Source: Azospirillum sp. B21 (GTDB lineage Bacteria > Pseudomonadota > Alphaproteobacteria > Azospirillales > Azospirillaceae). Taken from it: DNA of 64,000 nucleotides. The position numbers and the translations under genes are program-made. The first letter of the stretch is position 1. Each line of letters opens with the position of its first letter. Below the pieces are notes generated by a model, which had not been told where the DNA came from, did no database searches, and saw only the letters and a program-made list of their open reading frames with translations. The stretch spans positions 1 through 64,000 of the forward strand of contig NZ_VTTO01000019.1 in NCBI RefSeq assembly GCF_008364825.1, written 5' to 3'. This document shows positions 42,160 to 50,748 of this stretch, piece by piece.

Positions 42160-43332
42160 ATGAAGCGACCGGGAAACGGACGATTCGCGGGCTGCGTCGC
42201 GGCCTGCACCATCGCTGCCCTGTTGGCCGGCGGAGCAACTCTTGCCCTGCCCTCCGGATATGCCCGGGCCGCGGAATCCGCCCCCACCGAACAGAGTCTG
42301 GAAGCCGCCATCCGTGCGCGCCTCGAGGCGATGCTGCCGGCGCCCTGGCGCATCGAAGCGCTGATGGTGGAGCCGCTGCCGCCCCCCGCCGCCCAGTCGC
42401 CGGAACCGCAAGCGGCGGCGCGGGTGACCGCCAGGGTGGTGCTGGGCGCTCCGACCTATCTGATCGACAGCCGCGAAGGGCCGGTGACTTTCCTGCGCCC
42501 GGCTGCCGATGCCGGTCTGGCGAAGAGCTGGGTCGCGACCGCGCTCGGCACCCGCGGCGCCGGCGGCTGGACGGTCACGCTGACGCCGCAGACCCCCGGC
42601 TTGCTCGAGGGCATCGGCAAGCCCGCGACGGAATTGCCCGGCCGCACTGTGGTGCTGGGCACGGCCGAAGCAAGGAGCCTGCGCGAGCAGTTGGACCGCG
42701 ACGCCGCCCAACGGCTGGCCGACGACACCGAACGCCGCCGGCGCGAGGAGGAACGGCTGGCCCAGCAAACCGCCGCAGCCAAGGCCGAGGCAGCACGTGC
42801 CGAGACGGAACGCCGGGCGGTCGAGGCGCGCATCGCCCAGTTGGCGGACCTGCGCGGCAAGCTGGCCGGCAACGACCGCGCGATGCGGCTGGCCGCCTTC
42901 GAAGCGGCGCTGGGCGGCAACGACCCGGCACTGCGCCAGACGGCGATGGAGGCGGCGCTGCAAAGCCGCGATCCGGTGGTCGCCAATCTGGCGCTGAAGG
43001 ACTGGATCGCGCGGCGCCGCGCCGTGCCGGTCCAGCTCTATTCCACCAAGGAGGATCCGAGTTCCGAGGTGGTGGTTCAGAATCTGGGACCGATGACCCT
43101 GGAGATCGACGGCTTCAGCCCGGTCAACGGGGCGTTGGCCGGCAAGCTGGGCGCCCCCGGCTACAGCATCGCGCGGCCGTCCAGCATCGTCGGCACCCTG
43201 GCGCAGACCGAACTGGCGGTGAACTCCTTCGGCTGCGCCCTGACCCTGCGGCTGACCGAACACCGGACGCTGGACGGGCTTCTGCGCTGCCAGACCCTGC
43301 CGACGCTGATCGCCCGCATCACGCTTGACTGA
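42160..43332 (+). CDS. Exported coiled-coil protein of unknown function
   Basis: A 390-residue protein with a signal peptide (MKRPGNGRFAGCVAACTIAALLAGGATLALPSGYARA). It has a first folded domain (about 45-165), a charged helix (about 175-240) rich in Arg/Glu/Ala that should form a coiled coil, and a C-terminal beta-rich domain with STKEDPSSEVVVQNLGPMTLEI and two cysteines. ATG 42160 follows GGAAGGA. No known family is recognised. It is 13 bp upstream of the SH3-domain protein gene, so the two are probably one operon working in the periplasm. Confidence 0.65.
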   Translation: MKRPGNGRFAGCVAACTIAALLAGGATLALPSGYARAAESAPTEQSLEAAIRARLEAMLPAPWRIEALMVEPLPPPAAQSPEPQAAARVTARVVLGAPTYLIDSREGPVTFLRPAADAGLAKSWVATALGTRGAGGWTVTLTPQTPGLLEGIGKPATELPGRTVVLGTAEARSLREQLDRDAAQRLADDTERRRREEERLAQQTAAAKAEAARAETERRAVEARIAQLADLRGKLAGNDRAMRLAAFEAALGGNDPALRQTAMEAALQSRDPVVANLALKDWIARRRAVPVQLYSTKEDPSSEVVVQNLGPMTLEIDGFSPVNGALAGKLGAPGYSIARPSSIVGTLAQTELAVNSFGCALTLRLTEHRTLDGLLRCQTLPTLIARITLD

Positions 43333-43345
43333 GGGGTGAGGGCCG

Positions 43346-44326
43346 ATGGGCGACGCGTTTCCGAAAGAGCTCCGGCGGGCTTCGGCGCTGTCCCTGCTGC
43401 TGCTGACAGCCCCCTCCGGTGTGCTGGCCCAGATGCCAGCCCAGATGCCGGCCCAGATGCCGGCCGAGCGTTTCACCCCGCCCGCCGCCCCGATCGTCGC
43501 CCTGCCCCGCCTGACCCCCGCTCGACCCGTCTCGCCTTTGCCGAATCCTGCCGTGGTCTGGGAACATCCGCCGGAGGTGCCCGCCCCGCTGTCGCCGGTC
43601 AGCCCGCAGGCCGGCCCGGCTGCCACCCCGATCCGGACACCCACCCCGGCGGCGAGAACGCCGGAGCCGAAGCCCGTCGATCCCCAGGACATCGGCCAAA
43701 AAAGTGGCGATGCGGGGCAAGCCCTCGCCGCGGTTCCTCCACTGCCACGGGTAAAGCCGCAGCCCGAACCTGCCGGCCAGCCGGCGCCGAAAGAGCCGGA
43801 GAAGACCGTTGCCGCCCGGCGGACGATGGTTGCCACCGCCGGCATCTACCTGCGCGCCACGCCGGACGCCAAGGGCCGGGTCCTCGACACCGTGGAGAAA
43901 GGCGACCGTGTGGAGGCCTTCGGTGCGCCGGTGAATGGCTGGCAGCGGGTGGGGCGTGCCGACAAGCCGCAGGGCTACGTCACCAGCGCCTACCTGACGG
44001 AGGTCGCGGCTGACCGCGGCGAGCCCGCCTCCGCGCCCAAGGCCGGCCGCTATGCCAAGGCCGACCGCGAGGACCGCGGCTGCGCCCTGCCCGGCGACTT
44101 GCCGGAGCGGCAGACCGCCCGACTGCCCCAGGGCACCGTCGCCCGGCTGCGCGCCGCCGGCAATTTGCGCGTCGCCCCGGTCTGCGATGCCAAGGTGCTG
44201 GACGTGCTTGATGCGGGCGAGCGCGTGACGGTGATGGAGGCGGTCGGCGGCTGGTACAAGGTCGGGCGGAAAGGCAAGGCGCTGGGCTATGTCGGCGCGG
44301 CGCTGCTCGTTCCCGCCAAACGCTGA
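43346..44326 (+). CDS. Exported protein with two bacterial SH3 domains
   Basis: A 326-residue protein with a signal peptide ending near VLAQ. A MPAQ repeat (MPAQMPAQMPAE) and a long Pro-rich linker lead to two SH3b-like domains: one from about 168 (AGIYLRATPDAKGRVLDTV... QGYVTSAYL) and one from about 265 (GNLRVAPVCDAKVLDVLDAGERVTVMEAVGGWYKV). Bacterial SH3 domains bind peptidoglycan peptides. It follows the exported coiled-coil gene closely, suggesting a shared envelope role. Confidence 0.75.
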   Translation: MGDAFPKELRRASALSLLLLTAPSGVLAQMPAQMPAQMPAERFTPPAAPIVALPRLTPARPVSPLPNPAVVWEHPPEVPAPLSPVSPQAGPAATPIRTPTPAARTPEPKPVDPQDIGQKSGDAGQALAAVPPLPRVKPQPEPAGQPAPKEPEKTVAARRTMVATAGIYLRATPDAKGRVLDTVEKGDRVEAFGAPVNGWQRVGRADKPQGYVTSAYLTEVAADRGEPASAPKAGRYAKADREDRGCALPGDLPERQTARLPQGTVARLRAAGNLRVAPVCDAKVLDVLDAGERVTVMEAVGGWYKVGRKGKALGYVGAALLVPAKR

Positions 44327-44580
44327 AGGGGCTGCGCCGGAAAGCGGTACGGAGCTACCCGGAAGGTCACGCAGCGACCCTCCGTGAAGGGGCTTGTTCG
44401 CCCGTGAAAAAGGATTCTACAACAAGGGGGAGGCCGAACTATCGCGGACGAACGGAGCCCCTGCAAAAATGAGCCGGGGCGTACCCGTTACCTCCGACGG
44501 TTCGACCACTCCCGCCGGCCATGCGGTGCCGGTCCGGCCGGGCGGGGGCGCGAAGCACGACCGGGACAAGGATCCACACG

Positions 44581-44847
44581 ATGTCGACCCAACACAAACA
44601 AGCCATGGACGCGGTCCTGCAGGCCGCCGCGCACGACATCGTCGCCACCCTGCAGGAGCGGGACATCACCGACCGCCACAGCGAGGAAGGGGATCTCGTC
44701 GTCCTCGACGTCGCCATCCTGCACGCATACCGCATCTTCATGCGCATCTGCGAGGAGAATGGCCTGGAGGTCGACGCCGGCTATTTCGCCGATCTCGCCG
44801 CCGACCTCGCCGAGGAAGTGGCGCAGGACCAGGATTACGAGGACTGA
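44581..44847 (+). CDS. Small acidic protein of unknown function
   Basis: An 88-residue, strongly acidic, all-helical protein starting MSTQHKQAMDAVLQAAAHDIVA and ending QDQDYED. It has no signal peptide. ATG 44581 has AAGGA upstream, and a strong hairpin follows the stop, so it looks like a single-gene transcription unit. The family is not recognised. Confidence 0.6.
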   Translation: MSTQHKQAMDAVLQAAAHDIVATLQERDITDRHSEEGDLVVLDVAILHAYRIFMRICEENGLEVDAGYFADLAADLAEEVAQDQDYED

Positions 44848-44876
44848 ACTCGGGAAACCGAGGTCGAGACGAGAAT

Positions 44877-44924
44877 GCCCCCGCCCTTCCCCGCGCAGCA
44901 CGGGAAGGGCGGGGGCACGTCCTT
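44877..44924 (+). terminator. Terminator hairpin after the small acidic protein gene
   Basis: GCCCCCGCCCTTCCC and GGGAAGGGCGGGGGC pair around CGCGCAGCAC, followed by ACGTCCTTTT. Confidence 0.75.
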
Positions 44925-44942
44925 TTGTGAAAGCCCCGCCAA

Positions 44943-46175
44943 GTGCCCCATACCACCCCTGACGTGGCAATCGTCGGCGCCGGCCCCGCCGGGCTGATGG
45001 CGGCGGAAATCGTCGCAGCCGCCGGCCTGCGGGTCGCCGTGTTCGATCACACGCCCACCCCGGCGCGCAAGCTGCTGCTGGCCGGGCGCGGCGGGCTGAA
45101 CCTGACCCATTCGGAACCGCTCGACCGCTTCCTGCCGCGTTACGGTGCGGCGGAACCGCTGTTCCGCCGACTGCTGGCCGGTTTCTCGCCCGACGACCTG
45201 CGCGGCTGGGCCGCCGGGCTGGGCATCGAGACCTTCGTCGGCAGCAGCGGCCGCGTCTTTCCGGTGCAGATGAAGGCCTCCACTCTGGTCCGGGCTTGGC
45301 TGCGGCGGCTGGACGGGCTGGGCGTCACCCTGCACAGCCGCCACCGCTGGACCGGCTGGGACGAGGCCGGTGCTCTGACTTTCCGGAATGGCGAAGAAAC
45401 CATCACCGTCGCCCCACGCGCCACCCTGCTGGCGCTGGGCGGAGCAAGTTGGCCGCGCACCGGTTCGGACGGCGGCTGGGTCCCGCTGCTGGAGGGGCTG
45501 GGGGTGGAGGTGGCGCCACTGGTGCCGTCCAACATGGGCTTCGAGGTGCCCTGGTCCGATCATCTGCGCAGCCGCTTCGCCGGCCAACCGGTGAAAAGCG
45601 TCGGCTTGTCCGCTGCCGGCCGCCGGTTGAAGGGCGAGTTCGTCATCACCGAGACCGGGATCGAAGGCGGTGCCGTCTATGCGCTGAGCGCCCCGCTCCG
45701 CGACGCCATCACCGCGGAGGGCTGGGCGACCCTGACGCTGGACCTGCTGCCGGACATGGCCGAGGCCGAACTGGTCAAGCGCCTGCGCCGCCGCGGTGCG
45801 GAGTCGCTCTCCACCTTCCTGAAGAAGTCGCTGTCCTTGACCGGCCCGCGCGCCGCGCTGCTGCGCGAGTTCGCGCCCGCCGCCGACCTGACCGACCCGG
45901 TGACGCTGGCCCGGCAGATCAAGGGGCTGTCGGTGGTGCTGACCGGCGTCCGCCCGATCGAGCGCGCCATTTCCTCGGCCGGCGGCGTCCGCCTGCCGGA
46001 ACTGGACGAGCGGCTGATGCTGACCCGCCGCCCCGGCCTGTTCCTGGCCGGCGAGATGCTGGACTGGGAGGCGCCGACCGGCGGCTATCTGCTGCAGGGC
46101 TGCTTCGCCATGGGTGTTGCGGCCGGCAAAGGGATAGTGGAGTGGCTGGGGATGAGGATCTCGGGCGCGGAATGA
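44943..46175 (+). CDS. HI0933/TIGR03862-type flavoprotein
   Basis: A 410-residue FAD-dependent protein. The N-terminal dinucleotide motif VAIVGAGPAGLMAAE is followed by PARKLLLAGRGGLNLTHSE (the family-specific GGGRCN/LT region), ALGGASWPRTGSDG, and the C-terminal LFLAGEMLDWEAPTGGYLLQGCFAMG that closes the FAD site. The reaction of this family is poorly known; BaiN-type members reduce unsaturated substrates. The start is GTG 44943, immediately at the conserved N-terminus, with only a weak ribosome-binding site. Confidence 0.88.
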   Translation: MPHTTPDVAIVGAGPAGLMAAEIVAAAGLRVAVFDHTPTPARKLLLAGRGGLNLTHSEPLDRFLPRYGAAEPLFRRLLAGFSPDDLRGWAAGLGIETFVGSSGRVFPVQMKASTLVRAWLRRLDGLGVTLHSRHRWTGWDEAGALTFRNGEETITVAPRATLLALGGASWPRTGSDGGWVPLLEGLGVEVAPLVPSNMGFEVPWSDHLRSRFAGQPVKSVGLSAAGRRLKGEFVITETGIEGGAVYALSAPLRDAITAEGWATLTLDLLPDMAEAELVKRLRRRGAESLSTFLKKSLSLTGPRAALLREFAPAADLTDPVTLARQIKGLSVVLTGVRPIERAISSAGGVRLPELDERLMLTRRPGLFLAGEMLDWEAPTGGYLLQGCFAMGVAAGKGIVEWLGMRISGAE

Positions 46176-46216
46176 CTTCGGCTTCGAGGGTAATTCGGCA
46201 TCCCGAGGCAACATTT

Positions 46217-46351
46217 ACACGGATATCACGGATTTAAACACGGATATCACGGATTTTTATTATGGCTTGCTGGAGCCGATGTTCCTTGGCCGGCGGCAGC
46301 CTTGCCGGACAACATCCGTGAAATCCGTGTCTAAATCCGTGACATCCGTGT
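46217..46351. repeat. Long inverted repeat of tandem ACACGGAT units
   Basis: The left arm (46217-46256) is two tandem 20-bp units beginning ACACGGATATCACGGATTTA. The right arm (46314-46351) is its reverse complement with three or four mismatches. The ~57-bp loop contains a smaller GC hairpin (CCGGCGGCAGCCTTGCCGG). It lies between the flavoprotein stop and the ahcY terminator, which it does not overlap. As RNA it would form a hairpin of about 38 bp. Confidence 0.85.
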
Positions 46352-46404
46352 CGATCTTGCCTGACACCTCCGCTCCTCCCAAGAGACCAGAACCTAAAAG
46401 AAAA

Positions 46405-46437
46405 AAGGGCCGCCCCACCGGGACGGCCCTTCTTTTT
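46405..46437 (-). terminator. Terminator after ahcY
   Basis: AAGGGCCGTCCC and GGGGCGGCCCTT (minus strand) pair around the GGTG loop, flanked by T-runs on both sides. It lies 16 bp downstream of the ahcY stop. Confidence 0.9.
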
Positions 46438-46452
46438 CAACCCCACGCCCGC

Positions 46453-47751
46453 TTAGTAGCGGTAGTGGTCCGGCTTGTACGGGCCGGCGGTCGGCACGCT
46501 GATGTAGGCGGCCTGCTTGTCGGTCAGGGTGGTCAGCTTGGCGCCGATCTTCTCCAGATGCAGGCGGGCGACCTTCTCGTCCAGGTGCTTGGGCAGAACG
46601 TAGACCTTGTTCTCGTAGTTGGCGGCGTTGGTCCACAGCTCGATCTGGGCCAGCACCTGGTTGGTGAAGCTGGCGCTCATCACGAAGCTGGGGTGGCCGG
46701 TGGCGCAGCCCAGATTGACCAGACGGCCCTGGGCGAGGACGATCAGGCGCTTGCCGTCGGGGAACACGACCTCGTCGACCTGCGGCTTGACCTCTTCCCA
46801 GACCAGATTGCGCAGGGCATCGATCTGGATCTCGCTGTCGAAGTGGCCGATGTTGCAGACGATGGCGCGGTCCTTCATGGCCCGCATGTGGTCGATCGTG
46901 ATGACGTCGACGTTGCCGGTCGCCGTGACGAAGATGTCGCCCTGCGGAGCGGCATCTTCCATCGTCACGACCTGATAGCCTTCCATGGCGGCCTGCAGGG
47001 CGTTGATCGGGTCGATCTCCGTCACCAGGACGCGCGCACCCTGCGAGCGCAGGCTGGCGGCCGAGCCCTTGCCCACGTCACCGTAACCGGCGACGACGGC
47101 GACCTTGCCGGCGACCATGACGTCGGTGGCGCGCTTGATGCCGTCGACCAGCGACTCGCGGCAGCCATAGAGGTTGTCGAACTTCGACTTGGTGACGCTG
47201 TCGTTCACGTTGATGGCCGGAACCTTCAGCGTGCCCTTCTTCATCATCTCATACAGACGATGCACGCCGGTGGTGGTCTCTTCCGACAGGCCGCGGACGC
47301 CGTCCAGCATCTCCGGATACTTGTCGTGCATGATCTGGGTGACGTCGCCGCCATCGTCCAGGATCATGTTCGGGGTCCAACCGTCCGGACCGCGCAGGGT
47401 CTGCTCGATGCACCACCAGAACTCCTCCTCCGTCTCGCCCTTCCAGGCGAAGACCGGGATGCCGGCGGCGGCGATGGCGGCGGCGGCCTGATCCTGGGTG
47501 GAGAAGATGTTGCAGGACGACCAGCGCACGGTGGCGCCGAGCGCGGTCAGCGTCTCGATCAGCACGGCGGTCTGGATGGTCATGTGCAGGCAGCCGACGA
47601 TGCGGGCGCCGGCCAGCGGCTTGCTGTCGCCGAACTCGGACCGCAGGGCCATCAGGCCCGGCATCTCGGTCTCGGCGATGGTGATCTCCTTGCGGCCCCA
47701 GTTCGCGAGGCTGATGTCCTTGACCTTGTAGTCCGTGAATTCGGCGGCCAT
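46453..47751 (-). CDS. ahcY: Adenosylhomocysteinase
   Basis: A 432-residue S-adenosylhomocysteine hydrolase. It splits the by-product of methylation to adenosine and homocysteine. HMTIQTAVLIETL, SCNIFSTQDQAAAAI, the NAD-binding VVAGYGDVGKGSA, and the C-terminal GPYKPDHYRY that locks NAD are all present. Length fits the bacterial form (430-470). A GGAGTCATC tract precedes ATG 47751. An 18-bp perfect palindrome about 120 bp upstream is a likely operator. A strong terminator follows. Confidence 0.97.
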   Translation of the reverse strand: MAAEFTDYKVKDISLANWGRKEITIAETEMPGLMALRSEFGDSKPLAGARIVGCLHMTIQTAVLIETLTALGATVRWSSCNIFSTQDQAAAAIAAAGIPVFAWKGETEEEFWWCIEQTLRGPDGWTPNMILDDGGDVTQIMHDKYPEMLDGVRGLSEETTTGVHRLYEMMKKGTLKVPAINVNDSVTKSKFDNLYGCRESLVDGIKRATDVMVAGKVAVVAGYGDVGKGSAASLRSQGARVLVTEIDPINALQAAMEGYQVVTMEDAAPQGDIFVTATGNVDVITIDHMRAMKDRAIVCNIGHFDSEIQIDALRNLVWEEVKPQVDEVVFPDGKRLIVLAQGRLVNLGCATGHPSFVMSASFTNQVLAQIELWTNAANYENKVYVLPKHLDEKVARLHLEKIGAKLTTLTDKQAAYISVPTAGPYKPDHYRY

Positions 47752-47865
47752 GAGGGATGACTCCTGGTGGGCGGTGACGATTCGGGCAGCGGAGATTCAG
47801 GCGCGCCGGATCCCCGGCCCTGCCGCTGTAATTGGCGAAGGGTGTATCAGCGGTTCCGGAACCAT

Positions 47866-47893
47866 GCAAGCATAAAGATATCTTTATGTTTGC
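47866..47893. promoter_or_regulatory. 28-bp palindrome upstream of ahcY (SahR-like operator candidate)
   Basis: CATAAAGATATCTTTATG (47871-47888) is a perfect 18-bp palindrome, extended by GCAA and TTGC with a single mismatched pair. It lies between ahcY (minus) and the PA0069-type gene (plus). ArsR-type SahR regulators control ahcY in many Proteobacteria through AT-rich palindromes, so this is a reasonable but unproved assignment. No regulator gene is adjacent. Confidence 0.6.
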
Positions 47894-47972
47894 TGGGTAT
47901 GCTCGGCAAACCAAGCACCGATGGCGCTTTTGTTCGCTTTACGTTCTAGTTACCCGCGGCTAAGCTGCCGCC

Positions 47973-49064
47973 ATGGATGAGATCAAGCGACCGCCGATCA
48001 AGGGACGTGGTGCGGTGAGCAACGCCACCGGCCGCTTCGAGCGCGAGACCCGCGTCCTGACCGACGACGGCTGGACCGGCTATGCGTCCGGCGGGAACGA
48101 GGCGCTGTCCGATCCCGTGCGCACCACAGTAACCCCGGCGTCGGCCAAATCGATCATCGCCCGCAACGAATCGCCCGACATCCCCTTCGACCGGTCGGTG
48201 AACCCGTACCAGGGCTGCGAGCACGCCTGCATCTACTGCTTCGCCCGGCCGACCCATGCCTATCTGAACCTGTCGCCGGGGCTGGATTTCGAGACGAAAC
48301 TGTTCGCCAAGCGCAACGCGGCGGATCTGCTGGCGAAGGAGCTGCGGGCGAAATCCTATGTCTGCCAGCCGCTGGCGCTGGGCGCCAACACCGACGCGTA
48401 CCAGCCGGTCGAGCGGACGGAAGGCATCACCCGGCGCGTGCTGGAGGTCTGCCGCGACTTCAACCAACCGGTCAGCATCATCACCAAATCGGCGCTGGTG
48501 CTGCGCGACCTCGACATCCTGGCGCCGATGGCGGCGCAGGGGTTGGCATCGGTGGCGATCTCCGTCACCACCCTGGACCGCGACCTCGCCCGTGTGATGG
48601 AGCCGCGGGCCAGTACCCCGCCGCGCCGGCTGGAGACCATCCGCACCCTGGCGGAGGCCGGCGTACCGGTCGCGGTGCTCGCCAGCCCGATGATCCCGGC
48701 GCTGAACGACCACGAGTTGGAGTCGATTCTGGAGACGGCGGCCGGTGCCGGAGCCACCGCCGCCAGCTATATCCTGCTGCGCCTGCCGCTGGAGATCGCC
48801 ACCCTGTTCGAGGAGTGGCTGCGCACCCACGCCCCCAACCGAGCCGACCGCGTGCTGAGCCTGATGCGGCAGAGCCGCGACGGAGCGCTCTACCGCTCCG
48901 GCTTCGGCACGCGGATGAAGGGCACCGGTCCTTACGCCGAGCTTCTGCGCCACCGCTTCAAGCTGGCCTGCCGGAAGCACGGATTGGGCGACCGGAGTTG
49001 GCAGCTCGACTGCAGCCGCTTCCGGGTGCCGCCGGCCGCCGGGGACCAGCTGTCGCTGTTGTGA
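47973..49064 (+). CDS. PA0069-family radical SAM protein
   Basis: A 363-residue protein with the cluster motif CEHACIYCFARP (CX3CX2C) preceded by NPYQG, followed by KLFAKRNAADLL, ALGANTDAYQPVER and SIITKSALVLRDLDIL, all features of the family related to SplB. Its reaction is unknown; relatives are proposed to act in DNA damage. It is divergent from ahcY. That is notable because radical SAM enzymes make 5'-deoxyadenosine or methionine, and some make SAH, from SAM. The start is ATG 47973. Confidence 0.88.
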   Translation: MDEIKRPPIKGRGAVSNATGRFERETRVLTDDGWTGYASGGNEALSDPVRTTVTPASAKSIIARNESPDIPFDRSVNPYQGCEHACIYCFARPTHAYLNLSPGLDFETKLFAKRNAADLLAKELRAKSYVCQPLALGANTDAYQPVERTEGITRRVLEVCRDFNQPVSIITKSALVLRDLDILAPMAAQGLASVAISVTTLDRDLARVMEPRASTPPRRLETIRTLAEAGVPVAVLASPMIPALNDHELESILETAAGAGATAASYILLRLPLEIATLFEEWLRTHAPNRADRVLSLMRQSRDGALYRSGFGTRMKGTGPYAELLRHRFKLACRKHGLGDRSWQLDCSRFRVPPAAGDQLSLL

Positions 49065-49067
49065 CGG

Positions 49068-49289
49068 TCAGGAGCGGCGGAGCATCTTGGCCCAGGGCGA
49101 CAGCGGGTCGGCCGATTTGGAAACGGCCGACAGCGGAAGGCGGCCGGTCGCCAGCATCGCCATCACCAGCGCGGGATGGGCCGGGCTGGCGGTGTCGTGG
49201 CCGGCATGATCGGCCTGCCCGGTGCCGGCGTCCTCGTTCAGCGCCTCGTTGATGCGGGCGAAGGCTTCGATATCGTTGATGTGCAGCAT
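49068..49289 (-). CDS. Small protein of unknown function
   Basis: A 73-residue soluble protein starting MLHINDIEAFARINEALNED and ending WAKMLRRS. ATG 49289 has GAGGGG eight bases upstream, strong support for this start over the upstream frame. It converges on the PA0069-type gene with 3 bp between stops. The family is not recognised. Confidence 0.6.
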   Translation of the reverse strand: MLHINDIEAFARINEALNEDAGTGQADHAGHDTASPAHPALVMAMLATGRLPLSAVSKSADPLSPWAKMLRRS

Positions 49290-49391
49290 GGTCCGTACCC
49301 CTCGGCTTCGACTTTTGTGCGTCGCAGCAAAAACGAAGGTAACAGCTCTGCCCTCGAATGATCTCATGTGCGGCGCTTTGACGCGGCCTTT

Positions 49392-50696
49392 TTAACGGGC
49401 CGGTTCGCGAACCGCCAGCATAAGCCCGAATCCGATCACGAAGAAAGCAAGAACCGTCGCCATGCCGACGCGCTGGCTGGCGAAGGCCTGGGTGGCCAGC
49501 CCGAACAGCAGCGGCCCGAAGAAGCCGACGAAGCGTCCGGTCAGGCTGTAGAGCCCGAACATCTCGCCCGCCATGCCCGGCGGGGCCAACCGCGCCATCA
49601 TCGAGCGTCCCGCTGCCTGCGCGGGTCCGAAGAACAGCCCCAGCCCCAGCGCGAAGACCCAGAACCACAACCGGTCAGTCGCCAGCAGCAGCGGCACGCT
49701 GCACAGAGACATGCCGGCCAGCGCGATCAGGATCACCGGCTTGGCCCCCGCCCGGTCGTCCATCCAGGCGAAGCCGATGGCCCCCGCCCCCGCCACCACG
49801 TTCAGCACGATGGCGAAGACCAGGATTTCCTCGAAGCTCATGCCGAAGGTGCCGGCGGCGAAGATGCCGCCGAAGGCGGTGATGGTGTTGATGCCGTCGC
49901 GGTAGAAGGCGCTGGCGATCAGGAAGCGCATCACCTGCCGGTAGCGCCGGGCTTCGCGCAACGTGGCGACCAGCGTCGCCACCCCCTCCCGTGCCGCACG
50001 CAATAGGCCCTGGCCGGTGGAGGGCTCGTCCGGCACCCACAGGAAATAGGGCAGCGCGAAGACCCCGTACCACACCGCGGCCAGCAGCGCGGTAGCACGG
50101 ACATTCGCCTGCTCCCCCCAATCCACCCACTCCAGTCCGAACAGGCCGAACAGCGGGGCCGGCGCCTGGACGAAGCCGACCAGCGCCAGGACGAGGCAGG
50201 TCAGCCCGCCGAAATAGCCGATGCCCCAGCCCCAGCCCGACACCCGGCCCAGCAGCCGTTGCGGCACCAGCCCCGGCAGGGTGGCGTTGTAGAAGACGTT
50301 GGCCAACTCGAACGACACCGTGGCGATCACCACGCAGGCGAGCGCGTAGGCTGCATCGGCCGGATCGGGCCTGACCCACCAGAGCGCCACGGTGAAGGCC
50401 ACCGTCAGCCCGGTGAACAGCGCCATCCAGGGCTTGCGCCGCCCCGCCCGGTCGGCGATGGCACCCAGGACCGGGCTGAGCAGCGCAATGGCGACGCCGG
50501 CCGCGGTCATCGCCGCCCCCCAGCGCGCCGTGCCCTCCACCGGGTCGCCGACCACACCGCGGGCGAAATAGACCGAGAAGACGAAGGTCGTGATGATGGT
50601 GTTATACGCGGAATTCGCCCAGTCGTAGAGGCACCAGGACGCGATGGCGCGGCGGGAGGGGACATCGCTGGAAGGAAGCTGGCGGTCATCAGTCAT
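49392..50696 (-). CDS. MFS transporter, UMF1/Atg22-like
   Basis: A 434-residue, 12-helix permease. SWCLYDWANSAYNTIITTFVFSVYF at the N-terminus is the signature of the UMF1/Atg22-type major facilitators, with DRAGRRKPW in the helix 2-3 loop. Atg22 exports amino acids from yeast vacuoles; bacterial members are uncharacterised. ATG 50696 was chosen because it precedes the first conserved residues. The tail is near a 102-bp gap with the 49068 gene. Upstream (50697-50748) is the end of the Panacea unit. Confidence 0.87.
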   Translation of the reverse strand: MTDDRQLPSSDVPSRRAIASWCLYDWANSAYNTIITTFVFSVYFARGVVGDPVEGTARWGAAMTAAGVAIALLSPVLGAIADRAGRRKPWMALFTGLTVAFTVALWWVRPDPADAAYALACVVIATVSFELANVFYNATLPGLVPQRLLGRVSGWGWGIGYFGGLTCLVLALVGFVQAPAPLFGLFGLEWVDWGEQANVRATALLAAVWYGVFALPYFLWVPDEPSTGQGLLRAAREGVATLVATLREARRYRQVMRFLIASAFYRDGINTITAFGGIFAAGTFGMSFEEILVFAIVLNVVAGAGAIGFAWMDDRAGAKPVILIALAGMSLCSVPLLLATDRLWFWVFALGLGLFFGPAQAAGRSMMARLAPPGMAGEMFGLYSLTGRFVGFFGPLLFGLATQAFASQRVGMATVLAFFVIGFGLMLAVREPAR

Positions 50697-50748
50697 CGGT
50701 GGGCGCACGGCTTGGACACTCCCGGATGCCGGCGCCCGGACCGCGCCG

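Noticed and set aside
41769..43328. 519-residue plus-strand frame overlapping the exported coiled-coil gene
   Set aside because: It is out of frame with a gene that has a good signal peptide and ribosome-binding site; the translation is Arg/Gly/Pro low complexity.
44327..44580. tRNA or small structured RNA in the gap after the SH3 protein gene
   Set aside because: Short hairpins exist (GGTC...GACC; CCCCTG...), but no cloverleaf or T-arm can be drawn.
46217..46351. CRISPR array
   Set aside because: The repeats are tandem and inverted with no variable spacers of equal length, and no cas genes are present.
47752..47972. SAH or SAM riboswitch in the ahcY leader
   Set aside because: I looked for the conserved cores of the SAH and SAM-II classes on the minus strand and could not find them. 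The palindrome indicates protein-based control instead.
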